A stretch of 61,620 bases of DNA from an uncultured Dehalococcoidia bacterium (GCA_913049785.1 CAJWXP010000011.1:1-61620); one strand, 5' to 3'; numbered from the stretch's first letter, positions 49,561-58,532 are shown. Notes: generated by a model from the letters alone, not told the origin. Numbers and translations are program-made.

Positions 49561-50432
49561 ATGACTATGTTGAATATGAAATCCACACGACTGATGCAGA
49601 TTCTGGCCGCGGTGATGCTGATGGCACTCAGTGCGACTTCAGCCTTTGGCCAGGGCAAGCCACTACTATCGACGTGATCATCGGCTTCAACAGCTCGCCT
49701 GGCGCGGCTGAGAACGCCCTCATCGATGGTGTGGGTGGCACGGTCAACGGAAGGTTCAGCATCATCTCGGCTGTGACCGCAACCGTTCCTACCAACGCTA
49801 TCAAAGGCCTTCAGTCCAACCCCAACGTGGCCTATGTTGAAGAGGACGGATTCAAGGAGTTGCACACCAACTCTGCTGTAGGCGAACTCCAGTGGGGCGT
49901 AAACCGGATTGATGCTGATGCGGCATGGGCTGGCAACATCGGCGCAGGCCTTGTTGACGCAGAGAACGCGGTTCTCGGCACAACGGCTGGTAACGACCTC
50001 CCCGGTGGCGGTGGCCCAGCGCCCACGCCAACCCCGGCACCTGATCCCACACCCACGCCGGTACCTGGCGGAGGCGCCGTCTACCACTCTTCTGACATTA
50101 GCACTGTGGCACCCAAGAAGGGTTCCTGGTACCGACTTGCTGCCACCATCACTGTCAGAGCAGATGATGAGAGCCTGGCTCCAGAGGGAGCAACGGTCAC
50201 CGGCAGGATCACCCGTGATGGCAACTCGTTCAGCTATGCCCAGACCGTGGACGCCAACGGCCAGGTATCATTTAACCTCAGGACTCAATTGGAGGGGACG
50301 ACCTACACAGTGGTCGTTGACAGCGTCAATGATGGCGGCGGAAGCTCCTTTGATACATTGAGGGAGTGTGCTACAAGGACGGTCACCATAGGAGCCGCTC
50401 AGGGCGACTGCGCGCCTGGGGCGTCGCACTAG
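49561..50432 (+). pseudogene. subtilase (S8) remnant: signal peptide and I9 propeptide, catalytic domain deleted, frameshifted
   Basis: ATG 49561 encodes a signal peptide (ILAAVMLMALSATSAFGQ), then the frame stops at 49675-49677. One base less between about 49655 and 49662 restores ATTIDVIIGFNSSPGAAENA, an inhibitor I9 propeptide, ending VAYVEEDGFKELH and WGVNRIDADAAW. The next residues, AGNIGAG, run straight into LVDAENAVLGT, which in subtilases lies at the end of the catalytic domain. So roughly 250 residues with the Asp-His-Ser triad are missing in frame. A Pro/Thr linker and an Ig-like C-terminal domain remain. No protease activity is possible. Confidence 0.75.
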
Positions 50433-50469
50433 CACCGCCATGGGGTAACTCGTTAAAAGCGAACAACAG

Positions 50470-50500
50470 GGAAAGGGCTCCACATGGGGCTCTTTCCTTT
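50470..50500 (+). terminator. intrinsic terminator after the subtilase remnant
   Basis: GGAAAGGGCTCC-ACAT-GGGGCTCTTTCC forms a 12-bp stem with two G-U pairs, then TTT. Confidence 0.65.
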
Positions 50501-50627
50501 GCGCTAAGCCATCCGTAGTAGAGTTGAAGAGTCTGCTAGGCGTGCTGATGCGTACTAGAGAATGTGGAATAGCATCGTGTACTCCAAGGCTGCATCTAAG
50601 ACATTGAACACAGGATACGAGGGAAGA

Positions 50628-51245
50628 ATGTTGGCGACACGGAAGCGTACGTTTCTTGGTATAGTTGTGGTTCTGGTTGGGATTCTTGCTGCGGCCTGCT
50701 CTAGTGGGTCTGACGCAGAAAGCACGCCGCCGTTGTCCGCTGCTGCACCAACTGGTTCAACGACAACCGCTGTTGCGCCTGCACCGGACGGCCCGCTAGC
50801 CGCTGACTTCACTATGCCGCTCTACAACGGAGCTGAGTTTTTTGATGGCGCTACCGAAGTGACGTTGGCGAGCCTGCAGGGTAGGCCTGTCATCGTGAAC
50901 TTCTGGGCGTCCCTCTGCCCACCCTGTCGCGCTGAGATGCCTGACTTCCAGGAACTCTGGGAGGAGCTGCAGACCATTGGCAGTGACGCCATCGTGTTGG
51001 GGGTGGATGTCGGGACCCTTACCGGCCTCGGCGACCGCGAGCAGGCCATCGAATTCCTGGATACCATCGACCTCACGTACCCGACGGGCCAGGCTACCGA
51101 CGCAGACATCGTGCGGGACTATAAGGTGCTGGGTATGCCAACAACGGTCTTTGTCCACAGAAACGGCACCGTCATGCGGACGTGGACCGGGGCCATCACG
51201 GGTGACAAGCTCCGTGAGATCACCCAGGAACTCATCAGTTCCTAA
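50628..51245 (+). CDS. TlpA/ResA-like thiol-disulfide lipoprotein
   Basis: Membrane-anchored thioredoxin-fold protein of 205 residues. Lipoprotein signal ends at C24 (GILAAACSS), then a Ser/Thr/Pro linker and the redox domain with C97-P-P-C100 (FWASLCPPCRAEMPDF); the cis-Pro is in GMPTTVFVHRNGTVMRTWTG. It likely reduces cytochrome c or other extracytoplasmic thiols. I start at the ATG at 50628 (GAGGGAAG upstream) rather than 50562. It stands alone, without cytochrome maturation genes. Confidence 0.9.
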   Translation: MLATRKRTFLGIVVVLVGILAAACSSGSDAESTPPLSAAAPTGSTTTAVAPAPDGPLAADFTMPLYNGAEFFDGATEVTLASLQGRPVIVNFWASLCPPCRAEMPDFQELWEELQTIGSDAIVLGVDVGTLTGLGDREQAIEFLDTIDLTYPTGQATDADIVRDYKVLGMPTTVFVHRNGTVMRTWTGAITGDKLREITQELISS

Positions 51246-51423
51246 TCAGGCCCTGGCTCATTAGCCAAACCAGTGAATTCACGGGTGTTTGAACCTACTT
51301 TCGCACCTCCATCGTGTGCTATACTCCCGCGCAATTACTCCGATATGACTCTTAGCCTCATGTGGCGTCGTGGCTGTACAACCCTCCACACCGGCAAGCG
51401 GGAAGTTTCTGCAGGAGGTGTAC

Positions 51424-51714
51424 ATGGCGTTTGAAGACAGGACTCTTGAGTGTTTGGCGTGCGGCGCGGAGTTCACGTTCTCAAGTGGGGAGCAGGAGTT
51501 CTTCCAGGAACGGGGGCTGGCCAACGACCCTGTTCGATGCCCATCCTGTCGCGCGGCTAGACGCAGGACAAGAGCGGGTGTCGGCGGAAACGTCAGGCAG
51601 ATGCACGCCGTAGTGTGCGCTGAGTGCGGGGTAGACACTGAAGTCCCCTTTGAGCCGAAGCTGGGCACACCGGTCTACTGCAGCGATTGTTTTGCCGTTG
51701 CCGGCAGCAAGTAA
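51424..51714 (+). CDS. zinc-ribbon protein (CxxC-rich, 96 aa)
   Basis: Two treble zinc-binding units. LECLACGAEFTFSSGEQEFFQERGL with RCPSCRAARR is the first; VCAECGVDTEVPFEPK with VYCSDCF the second, giving eight Cys in four CxxC pairs. This small cytoplasmic family is common in Chloroflexota and lacks an assigned role; RNA or protein binding is a guess. AGGAGG 6 nt before the ATG at 51424 decides the start over 51370. TATACT at about 51321-51326 may be its -10 box. Confidence 0.8.
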   Translation: MAFEDRTLECLACGAEFTFSSGEQEFFQERGLANDPVRCPSCRAARRRTRAGVGGNVRQMHAVVCAECGVDTEVPFEPKLGTPVYCSDCFAVAGSK

Positions 51715-51738
51715 CCGTTCCATGACGTTGAGCGTTCT

Positions 51739-52053
51739 ATGAACGTTGCGGTATGTGTTGTCACCCTCCAGCTCCTCGATACACACTCGTTGAAAGAGAA
51801 GCGAGGCCTCCTCCAATCACTCATGACCCGACTGCGTCGTCGATTCAACGTGTCGATCGCTGAAGTCGAGGGCCAAGACGATTTCCATGAGGGGGTTCTG
51901 GGCATTTCGTGTGTCAACACCGCTGCGGGCCACGCTCAGGAAACTATTGACAGCGTTGTCAGGTTCATTGAGAGCGAGATCGTCGGTCGCGCCGAAGTGG
52001 TGGACATCCAAACGGAGGTCTTGGGCGGCTTTGATGGTGGTTTGAACTGTTAG
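51739..52053 (+). CDS. DUF503 (YlxP-like) protein
   Basis: 104-residue protein with the DUF503 opening MNVAVCVVTLQLLDTHSLKEKR and the block RRRFNVSIAEVEGQDDFHEGVLGISCVN. YlxP relatives often sit in rbfA-truB operons and are thought to touch ribosome maturation, but here it follows the zinc-ribbon gene by 24 bp. No clear Shine-Dalgarno, so coupling to the upstream gene is likely. Confidence 0.88.
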   Translation: MNVAVCVVTLQLLDTHSLKEKRGLLQSLMTRLRRRFNVSIAEVEGQDDFHEGVLGISCVNTAAGHAQETIDSVVRFIESEIVGRAEVVDIQTEVLGGFDGGLNC

Positions 52054-52101
52054 GGCGTCCTGGATATTCTTCGTTGACGCCTTCAGACGGATAATGAGTA
52101 C

Positions 52102-52971
52102 ATGATCGCGATAGCGATGGGTCTGAATGCCAACTTGCGCCGGGTTGTGCTTGGTGTGATCCTCGCCTTCACTCTGGTATTTATCGCTACCTACATTGCA
52201 GGAGTGGTTGGTTTGATCGATCGCATGTTCATCTATTTTCCTGACAAGACTGTCTCCACATCACCGGAGAGTCTTGGCCTGGTCTACGAAGAGGTGTTTT
52301 TCGATACCGATGACGGCTACCGACTACACGGGTGGTACGTGCCTGGGGAGCTGGATGTGACCTTCCTCTGGTTCCACGGGAACGCGGGTAACATCGCCGG
52401 TCGTTTGGCAAATCTGAAGCTGATCCACGATGAGCTTCAGGTGAACGTGTTCCTCTTCGATTATCGAGGGTACGGCCGCAGCCAGGGAGGGCCATCTCAG
52501 AAAGGACTGTACCAGGATGCAGAAGCGGCCCTTACGTACCTAAGGGCGAGGGAAAATGGCGCACAAGCAAAGATTACCTACTTCGGGCGTTCCTTGGGAG
52601 CTGCTGTAGCTGTTGAGCTTGCCATTCATCACCGCCCGTACGGCCTTATCCTGGAGTCTGCGTTTCCGTCTATTCCGTACATGTCTGAGCACAACTATCC
52701 GCTTGTCCCCAAATGGTTGGTTAAGGTATTTGTCCGAGCGCGCTACGACTCCTTGGGCAGAATATCGGGAGTGGATGCACCGATGCTGATGCTCCACGGA
52801 GACAGCGACGACATCGTACCCATCGAGGCGGGACGAACCCTCTTTGACGCAGCAGAGGAGCCTAAATCGTTCTATGTAATCCTCGGTGCTGGCCACAACG
52901 ATATTCCCACCGCAGGAGGACCGGACTACTTCAAAAGACTGAGGAGCTTTGTCGATGGGTTGGGGCTTTAG
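52102..52971 (+). CDS. membrane-anchored alpha/beta hydrolase (BEM46-like)
   Basis: 289 residues. An N-terminal helix (VVLGVILAFTLVFIATYIAGVVGL, about 15-38) anchors it. The hydrolase core has the oxyanion block LWFHGNAGNIAGR, nucleophile S164 in GRSLGAA, acid in LHGDSDDIVP and His in GAGHNDIP. Probable esterase or lipase-like activity with an outward-facing or cytoplasmic domain; substrate unknown. The stop codon TAG is itself part of a family A repeat core (52966-52992, minus orientation). Confidence 0.88.
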   Translation: MIAIAMGLNANLRRVVLGVILAFTLVFIATYIAGVVGLIDRMFIYFPDKTVSTSPESLGLVYEEVFFDTDDGYRLHGWYVPGELDVTFLWFHGNAGNIAGRLANLKLIHDELQVNVFLFDYRGYGRSQGGPSQKGLYQDAEAALTYLRARENGAQAKITYFGRSLGAAVAVELAIHHRPYGLILESAFPSIPYMSEHNYPLVPKWLVKVFVRARYDSLGRISGVDAPMLMLHGDSDDIVPIEAGRTLFDAAEEPKSFYVILGAGHNDIPTAGGPDYFKRLRSFVDGLGL

Positions 52972-52992
52972 TCCCCTCGCCGCAGCGACATG
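52966..52992 (-). repeat. family A repeat core overlapping a stop codon
   Basis: On the minus strand ATGTCGCTGCGGCGAGGGGA then CTAAAG. The complement of CTAAAG supplies the TAG stop of the hydrolase gene, so insertion may have set the 3' end of that frame. Confidence 0.65.
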
Positions 52993-53174
52993 TTCGGGTG
53001 TGGTTTACGCGGTAGTTGACACATAACTCACCCATGCGTACTCTGTGCCGCAGGGGAGGGAGCTTGCTTCAATCTATGTGGGTTGAGGCTGGCTGTGTGG
53101 CGTGTTCTCCCCAAAACGGCTGAACAGACTGCGAACTATCGGTTAGCCGTAACGTGTGGTGGGGAGGGCGAGCG

Positions 53175-54353
53175 ATGTTGACTGCCCAGGAAGATTCCAC
53201 TCTCACGGGTGTTGGATCGGGTACACCAATGGGAGACCTCTTACGAAGGTACTGGTACCCCATTGCGGCCGCGGAACAGCTGGAAGACAAACCGATAAAG
53301 GCTGTCACCCTGTTGGGGGAGTCGCTTGTGCTGTACCGCGACGGCGGTGGCCGGCTGGGCCTGGTGGCGGAAGCATGCGCCCATCGACGCGTCTCTCTGG
53401 TATATGGCATCCCTGAGAACGAAGGGATCCGCTGTGCGTACCACGGCTGGCGGTACGATGCCGATGGCAAGTGCATCGAGCAGCCCGCAGAGGACGATTC
53501 CAGCCTTTCGCAAAACCCCGTGAGCATCCAAGCCTACCGGGTGGAAGAACTTGGAGGGCTCATCTTCGCCTACCTGGGTCCTAACCCCGCCCCTCTCCTG
53601 CCTCGGTATAACCTGCTGTCCTGGGAAGACGCCGTGTGGGAAGCAAATGGCAGCGTCATCCCCTGTAACTGGTTGCAGGTGATGGAGAACATGTTTGACC
53701 CGATCCACGTTGAGTGGCTTCACGGTCGGTTTTTTGCCCATGTACTCGCTCAGAGGAGTGAAGAGCAAGCTGAAACGTTCTTGGCCCGTCATGCGCCGAC
53801 TCACATGAAAAAGATCGCGTTTGATAGGTTTGAGCACGGCGTCATCCAGCGTTCTCTGTCTAAGTCCGAGGAGGAGCCTAACTGGAAGACCGGAGATGCC
53901 CTGTTCTTCCCCACAACCATGTTGTTGGGTCCGTCCAAGGTCTCAGGCTCCGCCATTTTCATCGTCCCGATAGACGACACGCATACGTGGTTCCTGTTAC
54001 ACATGGCGAACCGGGTGGATGTCCAGTTGCCAAAGCAGGAACGATGCTCCTACTTCGATGTGCCCGGCGCCAACGATGACGGCACGCTCAAGACGGGCAC
54101 AGCCCACGGTCAGGATTATATGGTCGCTGTCACTCCTGGTGAGATCACCCCTCGCAACAAGGAGCATCTTGGTAGGTCCGACGCTGGCATCGTCCTCTAC
54201 CGGCAACTTTTGCAGGACCAGATGGCGTTGGTAGGAGACGGTGGTGAACCGATCAACGTCCGCAGAAATGAAAAGGAAAACCAGTGCATCGAACTGCCAA
54301 AGGTAGGTGAGACATCGATGGGTAACGGGCACATGGAAGTGCTGTTCTGTTAG
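53175..54353 (+). CDS. Rieske non-heme iron oxygenase, alpha subunit, copy 3
   Basis: 392 residues from the ATG at 53175 (GGGGAGGG upstream). Rieske ligands are C68-x-H70 (CAHRRVSLVYG) and C87-x2-H90 (CAYHGW). The mononuclear iron site is LQVMENMFDPIHVEWLHG with H178 and H183. It shares the opening (TGVGSGTPMGDLLRRYWYP) with the two copies at 33-35.7 kb but is otherwise more distant. Its stop overlaps the convergent tatD stop. No reductase or ferredoxin adjacent; substrate unknown. Confidence 0.9.
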   Translation: MLTAQEDSTLTGVGSGTPMGDLLRRYWYPIAAAEQLEDKPIKAVTLLGESLVLYRDGGGRLGLVAEACAHRRVSLVYGIPENEGIRCAYHGWRYDADGKCIEQPAEDDSSLSQNPVSIQAYRVEELGGLIFAYLGPNPAPLLPRYNLLSWEDAVWEANGSVIPCNWLQVMENMFDPIHVEWLHGRFFAHVLAQRSEEQAETFLARHAPTHMKKIAFDRFEHGVIQRSLSKSEEEPNWKTGDALFFPTTMLLGPSKVSGSAIFIVPIDDTHTWFLLHMANRVDVQLPKQERCSYFDVPGANDDGTLKTGTAHGQDYMVAVTPGEITPRNKEHLGRSDAGIVLYRQLLQDQMALVGDGGEPINVRRNEKENQCIELPKVGETSMGNGHMEVLFC

Positions 54354-55192
54354 GGCTTCTGAAAATCGTGAAGTAGCACACCGTCCAGAACCTGTGAGCG
54401 GCCCGGCGCGCCTGGTCGGGTACACATGGTGATGAAGTTGGCCGTGGTGACCTCCTCCACTTCCTCTACCGTGATTCCCTTCAGTTCAGCAAGCTTCTCC
54501 GCAACCTGTCGCACGTCCTTGGGTTCTGTCCAGTTCTCTCGCTTGCCTTTGAATGGTTGGGGGTAGGTGTCCGTCTCCAGCACGATGCTTCCCAGCGGCA
54601 GTGACGCAGCTATCTCCTGCAGTGCTGGTTGCCTGAGCAGCGGCTTGGCCAGGGAGATGTACATCCCAAGCTCCATACACACCCCGGCATCGCGGGCATC
54701 ACCCTGGAAGTAGTGCATGGCGCCACCTACCTGCCACCCCTGCTCCTGTCGCAACACCTTGAGCACCTCGTTGTGGAGTTCAGGTTGGCCAGGGATCTCG
54801 CGGGAGTGGAAGATGACAGGAAGATGGAGTTCCACCGCAAGACGAACCTGCTCTCGGAACGCCTGATACTGCATCGCAAGGTCCGGAGCGCCTCTGTCGA
54901 AGTCGAGGCCCGTCTCGCTGACCGCCACCACTCGCGGAGTAGAGTTGGCGGCATCTCGGAGCTGACCGAAGACGACATCGTCGATGGGACCAGTGATGTC
55001 CATAGGGTGGATGCCCACGCCCGCAAGCAGCATGGGGTGGGTCTGTGCAAGCTCGACGCAAGCTGCCGACGATTCCAACGTGGTGCCCGCCAGGACGATA
55101 GCCCCAACGCCCGCTGCCTGGGCACGGCTCAGTACCCCCTCCAGTTCTCCGTCTGGAAAGTCATCCAGGTGTGTGTGGGAATCTACCAGCAT
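54350..55192 (-). CDS. TatD-family metal-dependent hydrolase
   Basis: 280-residue TIM-barrel hydrolase. The N-terminal metal pair is SHTHLDDF, followed by GVGIHPMD, the SETGLDFDRG Glu region, PVIFHSRE and the final ETDTYPQPFKG with the catalytic Asp. TatD proteins are 3'-5' exonucleases/DNases in repair or tRNA-end removal. The ATG at 55192 is chosen because it begins the MLVDSHTHLDD motif; the frame extends far upstream but that part is antisense to the next gene. Convergent with the Rieske gene by 4 bp. Confidence 0.9.
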   Translation of the reverse strand: MLVDSHTHLDDFPDGELEGVLSRAQAAGVGAIVLAGTTLESSAACVELAQTHPMLLAGVGIHPMDITGPIDDVVFGQLRDAANSTPRVVAVSETGLDFDRGAPDLAMQYQAFREQVRLAVELHLPVIFHSREIPGQPELHNEVLKVLRQEQGWQVGGAMHYFQGDARDAGVCMELGMYISLAKPLLRQPALQEIAASLPLGSIVLETDTYPQPFKGKRENWTEPKDVRQVAEKLAELKGITVEEVEEVTTANFITMCTRPGAPGRSQVLDGVLLHDFQKP

Positions 55193-55295
55193 GGTTGTCT
55201 CCGGCCTGCTCTTGCCTGTCCAGTCTATTCTATATCTTGAGCTTGAGGTACGCTTAGGGGCAGCGTTCCAATGCCCCTTCAGGAGACCGATTTCT

Positions 55296-56948
55296 TTGAT
55301 AGCAAAGACCCTGTTTTTCGCTGGATTGAGCATTCTTGCAGTTGCTTGCGGCTCCCCGGAACCTGAGCAGGGCCTTCCCCCGACGCCCACGCCTGTGCCG
55401 CTGGTTTCATCCGCAACAATAGCGCTCCCTACTACGACGTCACCGTCCACGATACCCACGCCCGACCCTGCTGCACGACGAGGCGGTGTACTGAACATCG
55501 CTGCCCGCACCGTGGTAGATGACCTGGATGTGCACCGGGAGTTCTCACCGACCCTCGCGGCGTTCGGACCGGGCATCGTGTACAGTCGATTGCTGCGGTT
55601 TAGCACCGTGCCGGACGTCCAAACGCCAAGCCTGGCTGTCGAATGCGACCTTTGCTCTAACTGGACATGGGAAAGCCCCACAACCCTGCGGGTCACGCTG
55701 CGAGAGGACATTAGATGGCAGGTCATCGCCCCGGTCAACGGACGACTGCTGACTGCCGGCGACGTTGTTGCCAGCTTTGAACGCCAGCGCACTCCCGGCT
55801 GGCCGAACGCAGCCCTTCTCCGGAACGTGGAGTCGATGGCGGCTGATGGCGACGCTATCGTGTTCGACCTCAGGTCGCCTGACGCCGACTTCCTGCTGGC
55901 CCTTGCGGACGGCCATTCCAAAGTGCTTCCCGTGGAGCTGACGAGCCGGGATGATCTTGGCGATGGGCCGTTCATCGGGAGTGGGCCGTGGATCCTCGAT
56001 TCAGCGGAATCGAATACGAGGTACGCCTTCTCCGCCAACCAGAACTACTTTGAGCGTGGCTTCCCCTACCTAGAGCGGTTAAACATCTTTGTCCTGACTG
56101 ACGAGGCTACCCGCCGAGCTGCATTCCTGACCAAGACCCTGGATGTGGATGAGGTGAAGCCCGATGAGTGGGTAGCGTACAAGGAAAGGCATCCTGAGGC
56201 TGAATTTGCTCTGTATTCACCACCTGGGGCGGGCATTGAGCTGGCCTTGAACGTGGATTCGCCTACGTTTCAGGACGTCGACGTGCGACGTGCGCTGTTC
56301 ATGGCCCTGGACCCGTGGTTGCTGAACCAGGAGGTGTGGAGCGGACTGGCTACTGTGGCGGGTGGACTGCCTGCTATCGAGCCGAATTGGTTGCTCAGCG
56401 AGACCGAGCTGCGCCAGCACCTGGCTGACCCGGCCCAGGCGCGGCAGTTGCTGAACGGCGCCACGCCGGCGGTGGAGCTACTGGTCGCCGACTTCGGAGA
56501 CAACTACCTCCGATACGGTGAAGGTGTGCGCGACCAGTTGCAGGCCGTAGGGTTTCAGGTGGAGATGACACCGCTGAACCCCACGCTCTACAACACCCAG
56601 GTGTGGCGGGACGGGCTGTTCCAGGCGTATCTAGGTCCAACGCCGCCGGTGAACGGCCCCAATGGCTACCTGTTCGGGCTGGTTCGCACCGATGGGAAAT
56701 GGAGCAAAACCCGCTTCAGCGAAGTGACCATCAACGACGCGATCGACTCGCAGTCGTCAGAGCTGGATGTGGTCAAGCGACAGGGCATCGTGAAGGGGAT
56801 ATCACAGCGCTTGTTGGCAGAGGGGGTGCGGTTCATGCCAGCGGCGCAGGTACAAGGCTGGAGTTGGTGGCCACACGTCCAGAACCTGCACGTCAACTTC
56901 GCGAACTATGAGTACTACTTCTGGTCGCAGGTGTGGATAGAGGAGTAG
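55296..56948 (+). CDS. peptide/nickel-type ABC transporter solute-binding lipoprotein (SBP family 5)
   Basis: 550 residues from the TTG at 55296 (AGGAGA 9 nt upstream). Lipoprotein signal ends LSILAVACGS, then a Thr/Pro linker. Family 5 marks are RTPGWPNAALLRNVESM, DGPFIGSGPWILDSAE, LERLNIFVLTDEATRRAAFLT and VRRALFMALDPWLLN, ending with WSWWPHVQNLHVNFANYEYY. It captures peptides or similar solutes outside the membrane. No permease or ATPase genes are adjacent, so it is an orphan binding protein. Divergent from tatD. Confidence 0.88.
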   Translation: MIAKTLFFAGLSILAVACGSPEPEQGLPPTPTPVPLVSSATIALPTTTSPSTIPTPDPAARRGGVLNIAARTVVDDLDVHREFSPTLAAFGPGIVYSRLLRFSTVPDVQTPSLAVECDLCSNWTWESPTTLRVTLREDIRWQVIAPVNGRLLTAGDVVASFERQRTPGWPNAALLRNVESMAADGDAIVFDLRSPDADFLLALADGHSKVLPVELTSRDDLGDGPFIGSGPWILDSAESNTRYAFSANQNYFERGFPYLERLNIFVLTDEATRRAAFLTKTLDVDEVKPDEWVAYKERHPEAEFALYSPPGAGIELALNVDSPTFQDVDVRRALFMALDPWLLNQEVWSGLATVAGGLPAIEPNWLLSETELRQHLADPAQARQLLNGATPAVELLVADFGDNYLRYGEGVRDQLQAVGFQVEMTPLNPTLYNTQVWRDGLFQAYLGPTPPVNGPNGYLFGLVRTDGKWSKTRFSEVTINDAIDSQSSELDVVKRQGIVKGISQRLLAEGVRFMPAAQVQGWSWWPHVQNLHVNFANYEYYFWSQVWIEE

Positions 56949-56949
56949 G

Positions 56950-57447
56950 TCAGGAGCTAGCCAGGAAGGGCTGAAGACCCTGGTCTAACGCTACCCATGC
57001 CAGCAGGGCGCACTTCACGCGTATGGGGTAGTTTCTCACGCTGATCAGACCCGCCAGGTCGCCAAGTCGGGCGGTATCCTCTGCATCTATAGGCTGGCCC
57101 TGCATCATACGCTGGAAGGTTGCAGATAACGTGCTTGCCTCCGCCGGGGACATGTGTTGGATAGCCTCTGACAGCATGGAGAGCGAGGCCTGGCAGATGG
57201 AACAGCCCTCTCCGTGGATGCCTACCTCCGCTAGCACACCATCTTTGATATGAGCCTGGATAGTCGTTTCATCACCACAGAAGGGATTGACCTCTGTTGC
57301 GTTGAGGTCAGGGTTGTCCAGGGATTTGCTGTTGCGGGGGTTGCGAGAGTGGTCAAGGATCAGCTTTTGCTGAGCATCGCCAATCGCCCCCCAGCCTATG
57401 GAAGCTGGACTATCAGGCACAGGAGTCTCATCCAACGGCTGGCTCAT
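56950..57447 (-). CDS. sufU: SufU/NifU-like Fe-S cluster assembly protein
   Basis: 165-residue sulfur-transfer partner of SufS. The conserved cysteines are C57 in NPFCGDE, C85 within GEGCSICQAS (with C82) and C146 in RVKCALLAW; D59 completes the zinc site. An N-terminal extension of about 20 residues precedes the fold. The rest of the suf operon is not adjacent. Its stop is 2 bp from the convergent SBP gene's stop. With the A-type carrier at 11.3 kb it forms part of the cell's Fe-S supply. Confidence 0.9.
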   Translation of the reverse strand: MSQPLDETPVPDSPASIGWGAIGDAQQKLILDHSRNPRNSKSLDNPDLNATEVNPFCGDETTIQAHIKDGVLAEVGIHGEGCSICQASLSMLSEAIQHMSPAEASTLSATFQRMMQGQPIDAEDTARLGDLAGLISVRNYPIRVKCALLAWVALDQGLQPFLASS

Positions 57448-57608
57448 GCCGAGCGTTCTCGCAATGTCTGTATTGTGGTCATGGTATAAGACCTCGCTTC
57501 AAATACCCGAAAAAACCCATTCATCCATAGAAGCAGCGACATCATGTCAATGCTTCTATGGTCTATGATGACTCTATTCTACACAAGGCAGAAGAAGGGA
57601 GAAGCGGA

Positions 57609-58448
57609 CTAATCGGTGCTCGATTTCAGTAGGCCCGCTGCCTCGCTTGCCCGGATAGCCTGTGTCCGGTTCTTCACTCCCAGTTTCTGATACAGGTTCC
57701 GGAGGTGATAATTCACCGTGTTCTCGCTCACTACCAACTCTGCTGCAATCTGTTTGGTTGGTGCGGCACTGGCTAACCGCATCAGGACCTCACGCTCCCT
57801 GGTGGTAACCCCCGGCCCCTGATTCTGGCTGCGATCTTCCGCCAGGGATCCAAGAACGGAAGCAGACACCAATGAACCTCCTGCAAATACCGTCCGGATG
57901 CCGCTGAGGATTTCCTCACGACCTGCACCCTTCACCAGGTAGCCCTTTGCTCCAGCCCTGATCCCTTCACGGACGTGGTCGTCATCGTCATAGACGGTGA
58001 GTAGGATCACCTTGCAACCTGGAAGGGCTTCCATGATGCGCTTTGTGGCTTCAATACCGTTCACGGAGGGCATGTGGATGTCCATGAGAATGACGTCTGG
58101 TTCCAGCTCTTGAGCTTTCACAATAGCCCAATCACCAGTGTCAGCCTCACCAACAACCTCCATGTCATCTACCGTCTCCAACCAGGCTTTGGTGCCATGA
58201 CGGGCCAGCTCATGGTCATCTACCAGCAGGATTCTGCACATACCCAACTCCACGGGCAGGGCATCCAAGATGTCAGCAGCAATTTGATTGGCAAAGACGG
58301 TGTGATCTCCAGCATTGACGATGATGCCGTTGGGTGACATCTCCACCAATCGCTGATAGAGAAGGGGAAGTTCTCCTGCTTCCATCTCAGCGATGTGGGC
58401 TGATTTACCGGCAATGCTGGCTCTGTTGCGAGAGTCTTTTGTGGACAT
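57609..58448 (-). CDS. LuxR-type response regulator with a truncated PAS stub fused at the N-terminus
   Basis: From residue 70 (MCRILLVDDHELARHG) it is a standard NarL/LuxR regulator: phosphoacceptor D123 in VILMDIHMP, Lys in GYLVKGAG, and an HTH at about 208-270 (TTREREVLMRLASAAPTKQI). Residues 1-69 carry a helix and only the first strands of a PAS domain (LYQRLVEMSPNGIIVNAGDH) before joining the receiver. GGAG lies 8 nt before the internal ATG at 58241, so the regulator may also be made alone. No histidine kinase gene is adjacent. Confidence 0.85.
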   Translation of the reverse strand: MSTKDSRNRASIAGKSAHIAEMEAGELPLLYQRLVEMSPNGIIVNAGDHTVFANQIAADILDALPVELGMCRILLVDDHELARHGTKAWLETVDDMEVVGEADTGDWAIVKAQELEPDVILMDIHMPSVNGIEATKRIMEALPGCKVILLTVYDDDDHVREGIRAGAKGYLVKGAGREEILSGIRTVFAGGSLVSASVLGSLAEDRSQNQGPGVTTREREVLMRLASAAPTKQIAAELVVSENTVNYHLRNLYQKLGVKNRTQAIRASEAAGLLKSSTD

Positions 58449-58532
58449 TCCGTGCCTCCGTGATGCGATAAAAGTTGGTTGGGGGAGGTAGGTGGGTTAG
58501 CAGCGTAACGAACTCACATCGGCTGCACACCA

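Noticed and set aside
55193-56038. Upstream extension of tatD to 562 residues
   Set aside because: The extra part is antisense to the solute-binding protein gene and Ser/Arg-rich; TatD homology begins exactly at the ATG at 55192.
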